Shown: positions 1 through 6,997 of the stretch, in pieces
How the letters are laid out: each line of letters opens with the position of its first letter
How positions within the stretch are numbered: position 1 is the first letter of the stretch
Assembly: GCA_028287885.1 (NCBI GenBank)
Contig: JAQBOT010000407.1
Location: forward strand, 1 to 11,238
DNA length: 11,238 bases
Source: Pedobacter sp.
GTDB taxonomy: Bacteria; Bacteroidota; Bacteroidia; Sphingobacteriales; Sphingobacteriaceae
Direction: 5' to 3'
Notes under the pieces: generated by a model
Databases searched by the model: none
Told to the model about the DNA's origin: nothing
What the model saw: the letters and a program-made list of their open reading frames with translations, nothing else
Position numbers and translations under genes: made by a program

Positions 1-152
1 AAACCGGCCGTAGAAATTGGTTCAGCGCTGAACGAGTAATATTCCAGATCTGCTTTGAACCCATAAAATTTTGCTTCTGTGAAAACCTGAACAGGGCCTG
101 CAAGGTCGAGCAGTTCTACATGTGGAGGAATTATGAAGGCTATTTTTCTCAT
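1..152 (-). CDS. GlxA-type (DJ-1/PfpI + AraC) transcriptional regulator, N-terminal fragment
   Basis: A minus-strand frame opens with ATG at 152 and runs off the left edge, giving 50 codons. The translation begins MRKIAFIIPPHVELLDLAGP and continues VQVFTEAKFYGFKADLEYYS. The hydrophobic first strand followed by ELLDLAGPVQVF is the classic opening of the DJ-1/PfpI-like sensor domain in GlxA-family regulators, where it precedes a C-terminal AraC-type helix-turn-helix. That HTH would lie beyond the window, so its presence is inferred from family architecture; a stand-alone DJ-1 protein is the alternative. Members act in the cytoplasm as DNA-binding regulators. It lies 79 bp downstream of the 232-630 gene on the same strand and may be the last gene of that run. 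Confidence 0.75.
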   Translation of the reverse strand, partial: MRKIAFIIPPHVELLDLAGPVQVFTEAKFYGFKADLEYYSFSAEPISTAG

Positions 153-231
153 GAAACATTTAAAATTTAGTTTGGCAATTTAGGTGGCTGCTGCTTTGAA
201 ACAGATTAATGATGTACGAGCGCTAGATATG

Positions 232-630
232 TTACAAAGTAGCTGAAGTTTTTTGCCGGTAAGCTATAATAATCAAATATAAACCCATCGTAAAGTCGAT
301 TGCTAAACAGAACAGATCGTAATGAGGCGGAATCAATCCGGAGGATGAGATTTGGCTATAGGCCAAATCCCAGATGCCATGTAAAAAGTACCCTGCGCCT
401 AAGAGCATCATACGTTGTTGGCTGCCGAAATAGGCAATAAATAAAAACACCACAGCTTGAAGACAACAGACGATAAAAGAAGTCCGGTCAGTCCAGGTGA
501 AGCCCACATACAGGAAACCGATCGCGCAGAGGATTAGCCCGTAAATAATATGTTTGTTCAATTGTTTTAGGAGAGCAATCATCCCGATAATCACGAGTCC
601 TAAAGTAACACCAACTATTACAGCATTCAT
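232..630 (-). CDS. Small polytopic membrane protein, DUF6010-like
   Basis: A 132-residue, very hydrophobic protein with about five predicted membrane segments (roughly residues 4-22, 28-46, 51-69, 75-88 and 105-124). The conserved-looking stretch LLGAGYFLHGIWDLAY (about 76-91) carries His84, Trp87 and Asp88 at the end of a helix. It resembles small uncharacterised membrane proteins grouped as DUF6010; I make that match from memory, and no biochemical role is known to me. ATG at 630 is the natural start because a hydrophobic helix begins at once. It starts 37 bp after the stop of the small secreted protein and is probably co-transcribed with it and with the DJ-1 protein upstream. Confidence 0.7.
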   Translation of the reverse strand: MNAVIVGVTLGLVIIGMIALLKQLNKHIIYGLILCAIGFLYVGFTWTDRTSFIVCCLQAVVFLFIAYFGSQQRMMLLGAGYFLHGIWDLAYSQISSSGLIPPHYDLFCLAIDFTMGLYLIIIAYRQKTSATL

Positions 631-667
631 GTTCTGTTAATTATGTAGTTTATTGATGAAGTTCCGA

Positions 668-1000
668 TTAATAAACCAGCTTATTTAAGGCGAATTGAAA
701 GATCTCCATATTATTTCTTCTGAACTGATATGCCTGGATCAATGAACATCCAACGCTCACTATATAGGTGATTGTGTCGATCGTTATGTTGAAAGTTCTC
801 GCTTTCTTTTCCAAAGCCTTTAACATGGTATGGCCCCAAAACTTTTTCTCCTCGGCAAAGTCGATATCGGTGGTAGTTTTATTGCTAAATAAAGGTTGTA
901 CACCTCTGTTCTGACTGATCTGTTTATCATTAACCGGGGGTGTCTGCGCGGTTGAATTCAGTGAAAACAGCAGAAGTGTTATTACAATAATTGCTTTCAT
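668..1000 (-). CDS. Small secreted protein of unknown function
   Basis: A 110-residue protein that begins with a clear Sec signal peptide: MKAIIVITLLLFSLNSTAQ, with likely cleavage near residue 19. The mature part is about 90 residues. It is polar at first (PVNDKQISQNRGVQ), then carries a charged helical stretch (EEKKFWGHTMLKALEKKA, about 50-67) and a short hydrophobic stretch ITYIVSVGCSLIQAY around 77-91. I recognise no domain. A single cysteine (Cys85) argues against an intramolecular disulfide. It starts 9 bp after the stop of the DJ-1 membrane protein, so the two are almost surely one transcript. A periplasmic or envelope location is inferred from the signal peptide. Confidence 0.65.
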   Translation of the reverse strand: MKAIIVITLLLFSLNSTAQTPPVNDKQISQNRGVQPLFSNKTTTDIDFAEEKKFWGHTMLKALEKKARTFNITIDTITYIVSVGCSLIQAYQFRRNNMEIFQFALNKLVY

Positions 1001-1009
1001 GATTAAGTA

Positions 1010-2188
1010 TTAATTATAATCCAACATTAGTTTAACTACATTTTGAAACTTGTCGCCATACAGCTCCCCGATGCGTAGAAGGCATACATCTATAGGATAC
1101 TTGTAATCTAAGTTGTACTTGACAGTTTCTGTGTCTCGGGAGATTGAAGCGATCGTAGTATCATTTGTCGGCTGGAGAATATGGATTTCATCAAGATCTT
1201 TGGACTGATCACCCCCAGAACATACCAGCGTTAACCCATATTTCGTCTGGATCGTTGAATCAGACAACATGATGCACCTGATTAACTTGGGGAAGGTACG
1301 CCCGTAGGTATCAAGTATACTGACCATCTGAAACTCATTGATTCCATCTTGCAATAGCATTCCTATCTTACGATTTTTCCTGGCGATCACTTTGGTGGCA
1401 ATGGTAAGCTTACTGCCAGTTTCAATTGCAATACTTTGGTGGCTTGTTAAGATATCTGGATGGGAATAGTGAATATCGGCGGCAACCTTTTGCATAACTG
1501 TGCGACCGAATAAATCATTGATCACCATCAAGCTTCCTTCGACGGCATTCGAAACGCCGGCAGTGCTGTACAGGTTACCGCTGTGTGCCACACTTACCTG
1601 TTGTATCCATTGAGGTTTGCTGAAGTGTGAGCTTAACATTTTAAAATCAGAGGCATGGCAGGTGATCGGTTTACCATCAAACAAGCCTGTAGCTGCGGCC
1701 GTAGCTGCGCCATCACAAACGGCAAGCATCCGGGTCTCCGGTGTAAAATGTTGTTTGATAAAGGAAATAACCTTGGGGTCTTGTTTGTCATCACGTATGG
1801 ATAAAGCTGGAATTACAATCACATCCGCCAGCAACTTAAGTGAGTCTACTTCTGCAAAGCTGAGCTGAGGCAATACAAAAAGGTCTTTCTTGATCTGGAT
1901 TGGTGCTTTCTTTTTCGCAATGATGTAGACATTCAGCTTTCCAGTTGCTTTAAACATGTAATACGGCGCCAGCATATCGAACATTTCGGTAAGCTTATTA
2001 TCTGCGATGATAAACACTGTTTTCTTAGATGCGTCATAAGCAGGTTGCTTCCAATCAAATTTGTTGTCGCCAGAATATGGAGGATACTGCCCCAGTACAA
2101 GTACTGGCTGCAATAGGAAAAAGAGGATGCCGCATGCAACCATCATGGTTGAAACCGAAACGACCAATACTTTCTTAAATCTTTTCAT
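1010..2188 (-). CDS. Membrane-anchored protein with a DJ-1/PfpI domain and a second partial DJ-1-like lobe
   Basis: A 392-residue protein. Residues 1-6 are basic (MKRFKK) and 7-33 form one hydrophobic segment, predicting an N-in anchor with the rest in the periplasm. Residues about 56-235 form a DJ-1/PfpI (class I glutamine amidotransferase-like) fold. The nucleophile elbow is MLAVCDGAATAAATGLFDGK with candidate Cys158, followed by ITCHASDF with His178, as in GlxA-type sensor domains. A second lobe starts near 270 (KIGMLLQDGINEFQMVSILD), which again resembles a DJ-1 opening, but the protein ends at 392 with no second elbow, so this lobe is partial or degenerate. No helix-turn-helix is present. 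MVAC at 16-19 is a poor lipobox because the hydrophobic segment continues past it. Substrate and reaction are unknown. It heads a run that ends in a GlxA-type regulator. Confidence 0.75.
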   Translation of the reverse strand: MKRFKKVLVVSVSTMMVACGILFFLLQPVLVLGQYPPYSGDNKFDWKQPAYDASKKTVFIIADNKLTEMFDMLAPYYMFKATGKLNVYIIAKKKAPIQIKKDLFVLPQLSFAEVDSLKLLADVIVIPALSIRDDKQDPKVISFIKQHFTPETRMLAVCDGAATAAATGLFDGKPITCHASDFKMLSSHFSKPQWIQQVSVAHSGNLYSTAGVSNAVEGSLMVINDLFGRTVMQKVAADIHYSHPDILTSHQSIAIETGSKLTIATKVIARKNRKIGMLLQDGINEFQMVSILDTYGRTFPKLIRCIMLSDSTIQTKYGLTLVCSGGDQSKDLDEIHILQPTNDTTIASISRDTETVKYNLDYKYPIDVCLLRIGELYGDKFQNVVKLMLDYN

Positions 2189-2209
2189 TGTTGTACTATT
2201 TAAAGTTTA

Positions 2210-2243
2210 CAATAATAAAGATCGGGGTAATTGGAACGGTCAA
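2210..2243 (-). promoter_or_regulatory. Possible Bacteroidota-type promoter for the DJ-1 gene run
   Basis: On the minus strand TTG (2243-2241) is followed after 23 bases by TATTATTG (2217-2210), one mismatch from the Bacteroidota -7 consensus TAnnTTTG. The start codon at 2188 lies about 20 bases further on. The spacing is at the upper end of the accepted range and the region is AT-rich, so chance is a real possibility. Confidence 0.3.
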
Positions 2244-2310
2244 GCAGACAAGCAGGTGTCAGATCCGGACAGCAACGCTAAATGAGGAAACTTAAACAGG
2301 GCGAAGGACT

Positions 2311-4701
2311 TTAATGCTTATCTATTAAGGAGATGATGTTTTTTCCAGATTGAAGGGCGTGTGACTTTCCTTTCCAAATGAACGTTCCGGCCACGTCTAT
2401 CGGTAAAGTAATGACTGCATTTGCAGTTAAATCATACTCCACGGAGATCAGACCTTTGGGATGCGGCATCTCCCCACTAATCCTTTTTAGTTCCCCGAGG
2501 TGTGGTTCAATTTTGACTTTCGTAAATCCCGGTGCATCGCTGTCAATGCCCAGCAAGGTTCTAAAAAATTCAATATTCGGGCTGGATCCCCAGGCATGGC
2601 AATCCGATCGCGTGGTACTCAGGTCAGACTTTTCCGCCCAGGTAGTTAAGCCCTCTTTCATATTCTCCCGCCATTTGTCTAGCCAGTTTATGTAATCGTT
2701 GCCCAAGCCAGATTGAGTCAGTGCCATGTGAAGGTAGAATTTAAAGTAAATGGATGCTGGTGCCAATGAATGATCCTTTAACAAGCGCTTACCCAGTGCA
2801 AGAGCTTCAGGGCCTTTTACCATTCCAGTAAGGATAGCCAATGAATTCACATGTTGAGAAAAAAGATCTTTCTCCGGGCGGTCTGCAAAAAACGCTTTAT
2901 TCTCATTCCAGTATTTTGCTTTGATGGTTTTAGTTAATTGTTCGGCATATTGGCCATACTCGACAGCAAAGGCCTTACTGCCTATCCGACTTTCCAAGTC
3001 CCGAGCTGTTTGCAGCGCCAAAAGCAGTTGCAGATCCATTGCTGCAGAGCTGCCGTCCTTGCCGACTGGTGCTACGCCCGACTCCCATCCCTTGGCATTC
3101 ACCCAATCCGTAAAGGACCAATAAGGGACGTTTTTCAGCGATCCATCCTTGTCCTGAAAACGCTTAAAGAAGCTTAGTATTTCTCGTTCAGCGGCTAGCT
3201 TACCTTTTACAAAATCTAGGTCAGAACCGTACATCATGTAGTCATGCAACATGCCGATGTACCACAATGAAAATGTATTAATGTACTGAGGTGTATAGGA
3301 AGGATGCCTGCTGGCGGTAAGTCCTTCAGGCAATCTGGATTCATCGATCTGGTTCATGGCGTTTTTCGCGAGGCGATCATCACCACTGTTGAACATCGAA
3401 ACCAATGCCTGAATCCGCCCATCTCCGATGTATTGTAGCTGTTCGTAATATGGACAGTCGCTATACGTTTCAAATGCGCAGAGCCGCGCCGTACGCCAGC
3501 CAATTTCAAGCATGTTGTCGAGATCTGGATTGTCAGCCTTGATTTTAGCATTTAGCTTAAAAGGATAGGCGGTAAATGTGCCGTAAAAGTCGTCCAGAAC
3601 CAAAGACTGATCTTTGGTTGTCACCTGAATCTGAACATATCGGTAAGTCCGCCAGAACAAGGTTGTGAATGATTGATTGTTCGTTCCGTCTGAAATGAGG
3701 CTATCTCTCCTCCCCACAAAATCCCTTTTATCAACCACATTCCGGTTTCCTTTCTCAGGAAACTTCTTGTATAAGGACTCGGCGTAAGCAATAGAGATCT
3801 CCGCATTGGACCCACCAGAAAACATCAAGGTAGGGTAAGCATTTGTGAGATAACTCTGGTCCAGCAAAAGCCTTGCCCTTGTATGTGGAGGAATGCTGAC
3901 CTGAGTTTTGGTTTTTGGAAACAAAGCAGGCGCTCTTATTCCAGACGCATCCCTGAGACTTTGTAAACGCTGCACGGTATACTCCATTGCCGGGAGCTTG
4001 GAGGGTACCAGCATCCAGAGATCTGTTGGCGCAAAGGTTGTTGTGATGTACTTCGGAATTCCGGATTCTATACGGTCAGCTGAGGGCCATAGGGAATCGT
4101 CAAGATCAACTTTCATCCAGTCTTTAACTTTCATACGCATATCAACCAGTTCTCCCGGGCCAGCTACATAATAAATCGTTCGGGGGATATTTACTTTCAA
4201 CGGCTTATAGCTGCTGTCTTGGCGTGCCTTCCAGGTTTTGTTGGTATTGATGATCTGTTCCTCTTTTGCTGCGCCTTGAATGATTAATCCAGTACGCAAT
4301 GAAATCTGAGCTTCCGGGCGATATTCAGCTTCGTTCCAGACCTGGGCTGAAATGATGTTCGTCCCAGCTTTCAGATAAGGTGCAAGATCCAGCGTTTCAT
4401 AATTATAATGGGCAATGTCGCCCCGAGCAGGGCCTGCAGAAACAAACTGCTGATTTACAAACAACTTGTATCGATTGTCTGCGGATATATACACGATGAA
4501 TTTCTCAGGCTTTTTGGAGAGCTTCAGCTGCTTACGAAACAGGAAAACGCCGTATCCTCTCGCGGAAGCGTCCTGAGCAGTGATCCAATCTGCAGGCCAA
4601 CGTTTGGAAATTAGTGGGGAGTTTAGCTCCTGAGCGCGTAGGAACCCAGTGGAAAAAAGCATTAAAAAGCCTGCAATAATGCTAAGGTACTTGTTGTTCA
4701 T
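2311..4701 (-). CDS. Secreted alpha-L-rhamnosidase, GH78 family
   Basis: A 796-residue glycoside hydrolase that removes terminal alpha-L-rhamnose from glycans or glycosides by an inverting mechanism. Residues 1-24 form a signal peptide ending LRAQ, so it acts in the periplasm or at the surface. About 35-380 is beta-rich: a lectin-like N-terminal module (YKLFVNQQFVSAGPARGD at 78-95 is typical) followed by the beta-sandwich of rhamnosidases. About 385-715 is the (alpha/alpha)6 catalytic domain, and the rest a C-terminal beta domain ending with a short Ile-rich strand. The motif DCPYYEQLQYIGD gives Asp415, Glu420 and Asp427, with the same 5- and 7-residue spacing as the catalytic-site residues Asp567, Glu572 and Asp579 of Bacillus BsRhaB. 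LTTWAE supplies Glu690 as the counterpart of BsRhaB Glu841, followed by CHAWGSSP (701-708). Length is normal for a simple GH78. No SusC/SusD genes are nearby. The exact linkage is not readable from sequence. Confidence 0.9.
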   Translation of the reverse strand: MNNKYLSIIAGFLMLFSTGFLRAQELNSPLISKRWPADWITAQDASARGYGVFLFRKQLKLSKKPEKFIVYISADNRYKLFVNQQFVSAGPARGDIAHYNYETLDLAPYLKAGTNIISAQVWNEAEYRPEAQISLRTGLIIQGAAKEEQIINTNKTWKARQDSSYKPLKVNIPRTIYYVAGPGELVDMRMKVKDWMKVDLDDSLWPSADRIESGIPKYITTTFAPTDLWMLVPSKLPAMEYTVQRLQSLRDASGIRAPALFPKTKTQVSIPPHTRARLLLDQSYLTNAYPTLMFSGGSNAEISIAYAESLYKKFPEKGNRNVVDKRDFVGRRDSLISDGTNNQSFTTLFWRTYRYVQIQVTTKDQSLVLDDFYGTFTAYPFKLNAKIKADNPDLDNMLEIGWRTARLCAFETYSDCPYYEQLQYIGDGRIQALVSMFNSGDDRLAKNAMNQIDESRLPEGLTASRHPSYTPQYINTFSLWYIGMLHDYMMYGSDLDFVKGKLAAEREILSFFKRFQDKDGSLKNVPYWSFTDWVNAKGWESGVAPVGKDGSSAAMDLQLLLALQTARDLESRIGSKAFAVEYGQYAEQLTKTIKAKYWNENKAFFADRPEKDLFSQHVNSLAILTGMVKGPEALALGKRLLKDHSLAPASIYFKFYLHMALTQSGLGNDYINWLDKWRENMKEGLTTWAEKSDLSTTRSDCHAWGSSPNIEFFRTLLGIDSDAPGFTKVKIEPHLGELKRISGEMPHPKGLISVEYDLTANAVITLPIDVAGTFIWKGKSHALQSGKNIISLIDKH

Positions 4702-4780
4702 TTATCCATAATAGTTAGCCCCTGCAGTTTGTAAAACATCCATAATGCTGCTTGAGTAAAGAGAATTGAAGATAAGGCAT

Positions 4781-4963
4781 TTACATGTTCTTACCTACAA
4801 GGGGATGCATAATTTTCCCTGCATCCACTCTACTCAGTCCGTTATTAAAAGGTTCGTGATCAAAGGTTTCCCAGCGGTAATTCTGAAATTTAAAGCCATA
4901 TTCAAGATGTGAATCATTGCATGTAAAATGCAATACCAGCACATTAGCTTCTTCATGGTTCAT
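4781..4963 (-). CDS. Orphan small ORF of unknown function, possibly a gene remnant
   Basis: A 60-residue frame from ATG at 4963, lying between the rhamnosidase start and the MazG-like stop. The product is rich in Asn and His, with stretches such as VLVLHFTCNDSHLEYGFKF and NYRWETFDHEPFNNGL, and reads like a folded protein rather than random sequence. The frame stays open upstream of the ATG (reading KRSTCAKYLNSNTIFDVV just before it) and into the 3' end of the MazG-like gene, so the true start may be non-ATG, or this may be the C-terminal remnant of a longer gene. I recognise no family. The flanks (4702-4780 and 4964-5025) hold no other gene. The 9-bp repeat ATCCATAAT occurs at 4704-4712 and 4738-4746, just upstream of the rhamnosidase start. 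Confidence 0.3.
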   Translation of the reverse strand: MNHEEANVLVLHFTCNDSHLEYGFKFQNYRWETFDHEPFNNGLSRVDAGKIMHPLVGKNM

Positions 4964-5025
4964 TACTACGTCAAAGATGGTATTGGAGTTTAGATATTTT
5001 GCACATGTTGAGCGTTTAAAACTAT

Positions 5026-5352
5026 TTACTTTTTTATTAACTTCTCTGTTTTGGTCAGGAATTTTGCAAGGGCATCTTGTATATCTATATCCATCCGGTC
5101 AGCCAAAACAACCAGCCACCAGATGCTTTCCCCAAGTTTATGCTCCAACTCAGCGTTTCCGCTTTTTCCTGCTGGCCAACGCCCTTGTTGGGACATCGTG
5201 AGCCTTCCCACCATCGCCGCATCCGTTAAAAATGCTAACGCATCTTCTTCAACGGTCCATTCGCTTCCATGATGTTCGACTTCCAATTCATGATAGCGTT
5301 CCCTAATCTTCAGGGAGCGTGCTATAAGCTCATTTAAATCTGTCTTTTCCAA
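5026..5352 (-). CDS. MazG-like nucleotide pyrophosphohydrolase
   Basis: A 108-residue all-alpha protein of the MazG-like NTP pyrophosphatase group. These cytoplasmic enzymes hydrolyse nucleoside triphosphates to monophosphates and pyrophosphate, often for house-cleaning. The N-terminal helix carries RERYHELEVEHHGSEWT (17-33), followed by EEDALAFLTDAAMVGRLTMS. The core helix HKLGESIWWLVVLADRMDID (71-90) has Glu75 and Asp85 spaced as in the metal-binding ExxE/ExxD scheme of this fold. It matches a single MazG-like domain in length. The start is TTG at 5352: an in-frame TAA lies only five codons upstream and no ATG lies before the conserved N-terminal helix. It stands alone, divergent from the DUF1801 gene with 165 bp between them. 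The specific substrate cannot be told. Confidence 0.8.
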   Translation of the reverse strand: MEKTDLNELIARSLKIRERYHELEVEHHGSEWTVEEDALAFLTDAAMVGRLTMSQQGRWPAGKSGNAELEHKLGESIWWLVVLADRMDIDIQDALAKFLTKTEKLIKK

Positions 5353-5517
5353 CTTACGTCTATTTTAAATTAAAACCAACACGTTCGCCCTTCAGCTTTG
5401 AGTTGACAAACGAAGGTATTCGAAAGTCGTTGTTCTCGTTGCATTTTCTTTGATTTAGACATTAAATAATGAACAAGTTGTTTAACTTTAACAACAATCC
5501 TCATGTAAGGCAGTTTT

Positions 5518-5943
5518 ATGGCTGAAATAAAAACCAAACAGAACGACGCAGACGTTAGGGAATTCATTAACTCCTTTGCCGAAACTGAGCAAAAGCGAAA
5601 AGACAGTTACGAATTGCTGGAACTGATGCAGGATGTTACGGGTTCTGAGCCTAAAATGTGGGGATCGAGCATTGTCGGCTTTGGCAGTTATCATTACAAG
5701 TCTGAAAGGAGTAAACAAGAAGGCGACTGGATGCTTATCGGTTTCTCCCCCCGCAAAGCCGCTATCTCCCTCTATGTATACAGTGGCGGCACAGTGCAGG
5801 AGCAATTGCTAAAAGATCTTGGAAAGTTTAAGATGGGGAAAGGATGCATTTATGTGAATAAGCTGTCAGATATAAACTTGGAAACACTAAAGCAGCTGAT
5901 GAAGGCTACCATTGACTTTTTACAATCTAAGAATAAGAGTTAA
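5518..5943 (+). CDS. DUF1801 domain protein (YdhG-like fold)
   Basis: A 141-residue soluble protein. After a charged helix (NDADVREFINSFAETEQKRK), the domain runs from about residue 28 to 135. KMWGSSIVGFGSYHY (46-60), the GDWMLIGFSPRKAAISLYVY stretch (69-88) and LGKFKMGKGCIYVNKLSDIN (101-120) are hallmark blocks of DUF1801. The fold resembles the YdhG family, whose members have no settled biochemical function, so the role is unknown. The start at 5518 is supported by AAGG at 5507-5510, seven bases upstream. It is the only plus-strand gene in the middle of the window and looks monocistronic. It converges with the membrane sensor gene that ends at 6017, leaving 73 bp that contain a small inverted repeat. 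Confidence 0.85.
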   Translation: MAEIKTKQNDADVREFINSFAETEQKRKDSYELLELMQDVTGSEPKMWGSSIVGFGSYHYKSERSKQEGDWMLIGFSPRKAAISLYVYSGGTVQEQLLKDLGKFKMGKGCIYVNKLSDINLETLKQLMKATIDFLQSKNKS

Positions 5944-5983
5944 TACTTGCTTTCTGATCCAAAATTTGCTTTTCACAAATTCA

Positions 5984-5998
5984 TACCGTTCAACGGTA
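5984..5998. repeat. Inverted repeat TACCGTT-C-AACGGTA between convergent genes
   Basis: Two perfect 7-base arms (5984-5990 and 5992-5998) flank one central base. As RNA it could fold to a 5-bp stem with loop TTCAA. It sits between the stop at 5943 and the convergent stop at 6017, where a bidirectional terminator would fit. The stem is short and no T-run follows, so termination is only a suggestion; it could equally be a protein-binding palindrome. Confidence 0.35.
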
Positions 5999-6016
5999 AT
6001 GACCTTCAATGGAATT

Positions 6017-6997
6017 TCAAAACTCATCTTCAAACCTCAGCTTTTCATTACGGAGTTTTACATAGTCCACACTACCCGTACCCTGAAAGGCAATATCAAT
6101 ACCGATAATCTGTGATCTGGTAATTCCATGATCCACAACAAAAGCAAGCTTTTCGTTTAAAAAAATCCTTGCTTTACCTCCTTTACTTTGTATCCTGACC
6201 TTTACAAATGAACTAAAGTCAACACCGAAAGCAGATAGGTCGTTCTTTTTGCCAGACACCTCATAACGTGTGAAGAAAAAGTTTAAAGCAGACTCACAGC
6301 CTTTTGAGCAAAGGGGAACATGAATCGCCGTACCTTTGCAAAGTAGGTATATATCGGTCATCTGGCATGCCGACGATTCAGCACGAAAGTCATTCTTTAC
6401 AGATGTTTCAAACTCGAAATTATCCGAATAGAGTTCTCCGAATTCTTGTACGTTATAGAAGGACAGCACGGGAGGCTTTGGGGCCAGACTTATGTTTTGA
6501 GATCTGATTTTGTCTATAGATAAAGACATTTTTCCGGCCTTTATCACATCTTCTTTTTTGAAGTAAACAGGAATGTCATTATCCAGCAATGCGGCAATCC
6601 ATCCATTCGATCTAACCAACAGGCCATCCTCTTTAACAATCTTTCCCTCTACAACCAATTTGGGATTGAAATATCCAGGGAAGTAGTAGATCATTGTTGC
6701 CTGGTGATCGCGTTTAGAAACTTTACGCTGCAGGTGGGCATCCCATGACTGCTGAATAATCACTGAATCTCCGGATGCTTTAGTCGCATCAAAATCAAAC
6801 ACCACTGAATTTGGTATGCCGGCACTTAATGTGGAATGACTGGTAAATTTGTAGTCGGAAGGGCTTGTTTTCTTTTTAATTACGTATTTGAAGGTTCCAA
6901 AACTAACGCTAGCAAAAACCAAGACCAGGATAATTAAGACTTGCTTGTTCAATCCTCTACCTTTGAGTATTCTTATTGCAGTATCTATTTGCGACAA
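6017..6997 (-). CDS. Membrane-anchored periplasmic sensor part of a split regulator (PKD-like + LamG-like)
   Basis: A 326-codon frame whose only upstream start is TTG at 6997. Residues 1-16 are polar, 17-40 form one membrane segment (KQVLIILVLVFASVSFGTF), and the rest is predicted periplasmic. Residues about 60-150 look like a small beta domain (SVVFDFDATKASGDSVIIQQ, then IYYFPGYFNPKLVVEGKIVK). Residues about 178-318 look like a concanavalin/LamG-type beta-sandwich with VKVRIQSKGGKARIFLNEKL and a closing GSVDYVKLRNE. Cys211, Cys220, Cys230 and Cys234 could form disulfides outside the cytoplasm. From memory, homologues in Sphingobacteriales carry this region fused behind a small DNA-binding-like domain, and here that domain is encoded just upstream in another frame (6985-7284, 13-bp overlap). 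This is therefore probably the second half of one gene. Ligand unknown; a carbohydrate is a guess from the LamG-like domain. Confidence 0.65.
   Translation of the reverse strand: MSQIDTAIRILKGRGLNKQVLIILVLVFASVSFGTFKYVIKKKTSPSDYKFTSHSTLSAGIPNSVVFDFDATKASGDSVIIQQSWDAHLQRKVSKRDHQATMIYYFPGYFNPKLVVEGKIVKEDGLLVRSNGWIAALLDNDIPVYFKKEDVIKAGKMSLSIDKIRSQNISLAPKPPVLSFYNVQEFGELYSDNFEFETSVKNDFRAESSACQMTDIYLLCKGTAIHVPLCSKGCESALNFFFTRYEVSGKKNDLSAFGVDFSSFVKVRIQSKGGKARIFLNEKLAFVVDHGITRSQIIGIDIAFQGTGSVDYVKLRNEKLRFEDEF

Noticed and set aside
2132..2143. Lipobox-like MVAC in the DJ-1 protein
   Set aside because: The hydrophobic stretch continues for 14 residues past the cysteine and position -3 is Met, so a membrane anchor fits better than a lipoprotein signal.
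2378..2695. 105-codon plus-strand ORF inside the rhamnosidase
   Set aside because: It is antisense to the GH78 C-terminal region, which contains conserved catalytic-domain residues. No independent support.
5488..5805. 105-codon minus-strand ORF over DUF1801
   Set aside because: The plus strand encodes hallmark DUF1801 blocks over the same bases, so this is a shadow frame.
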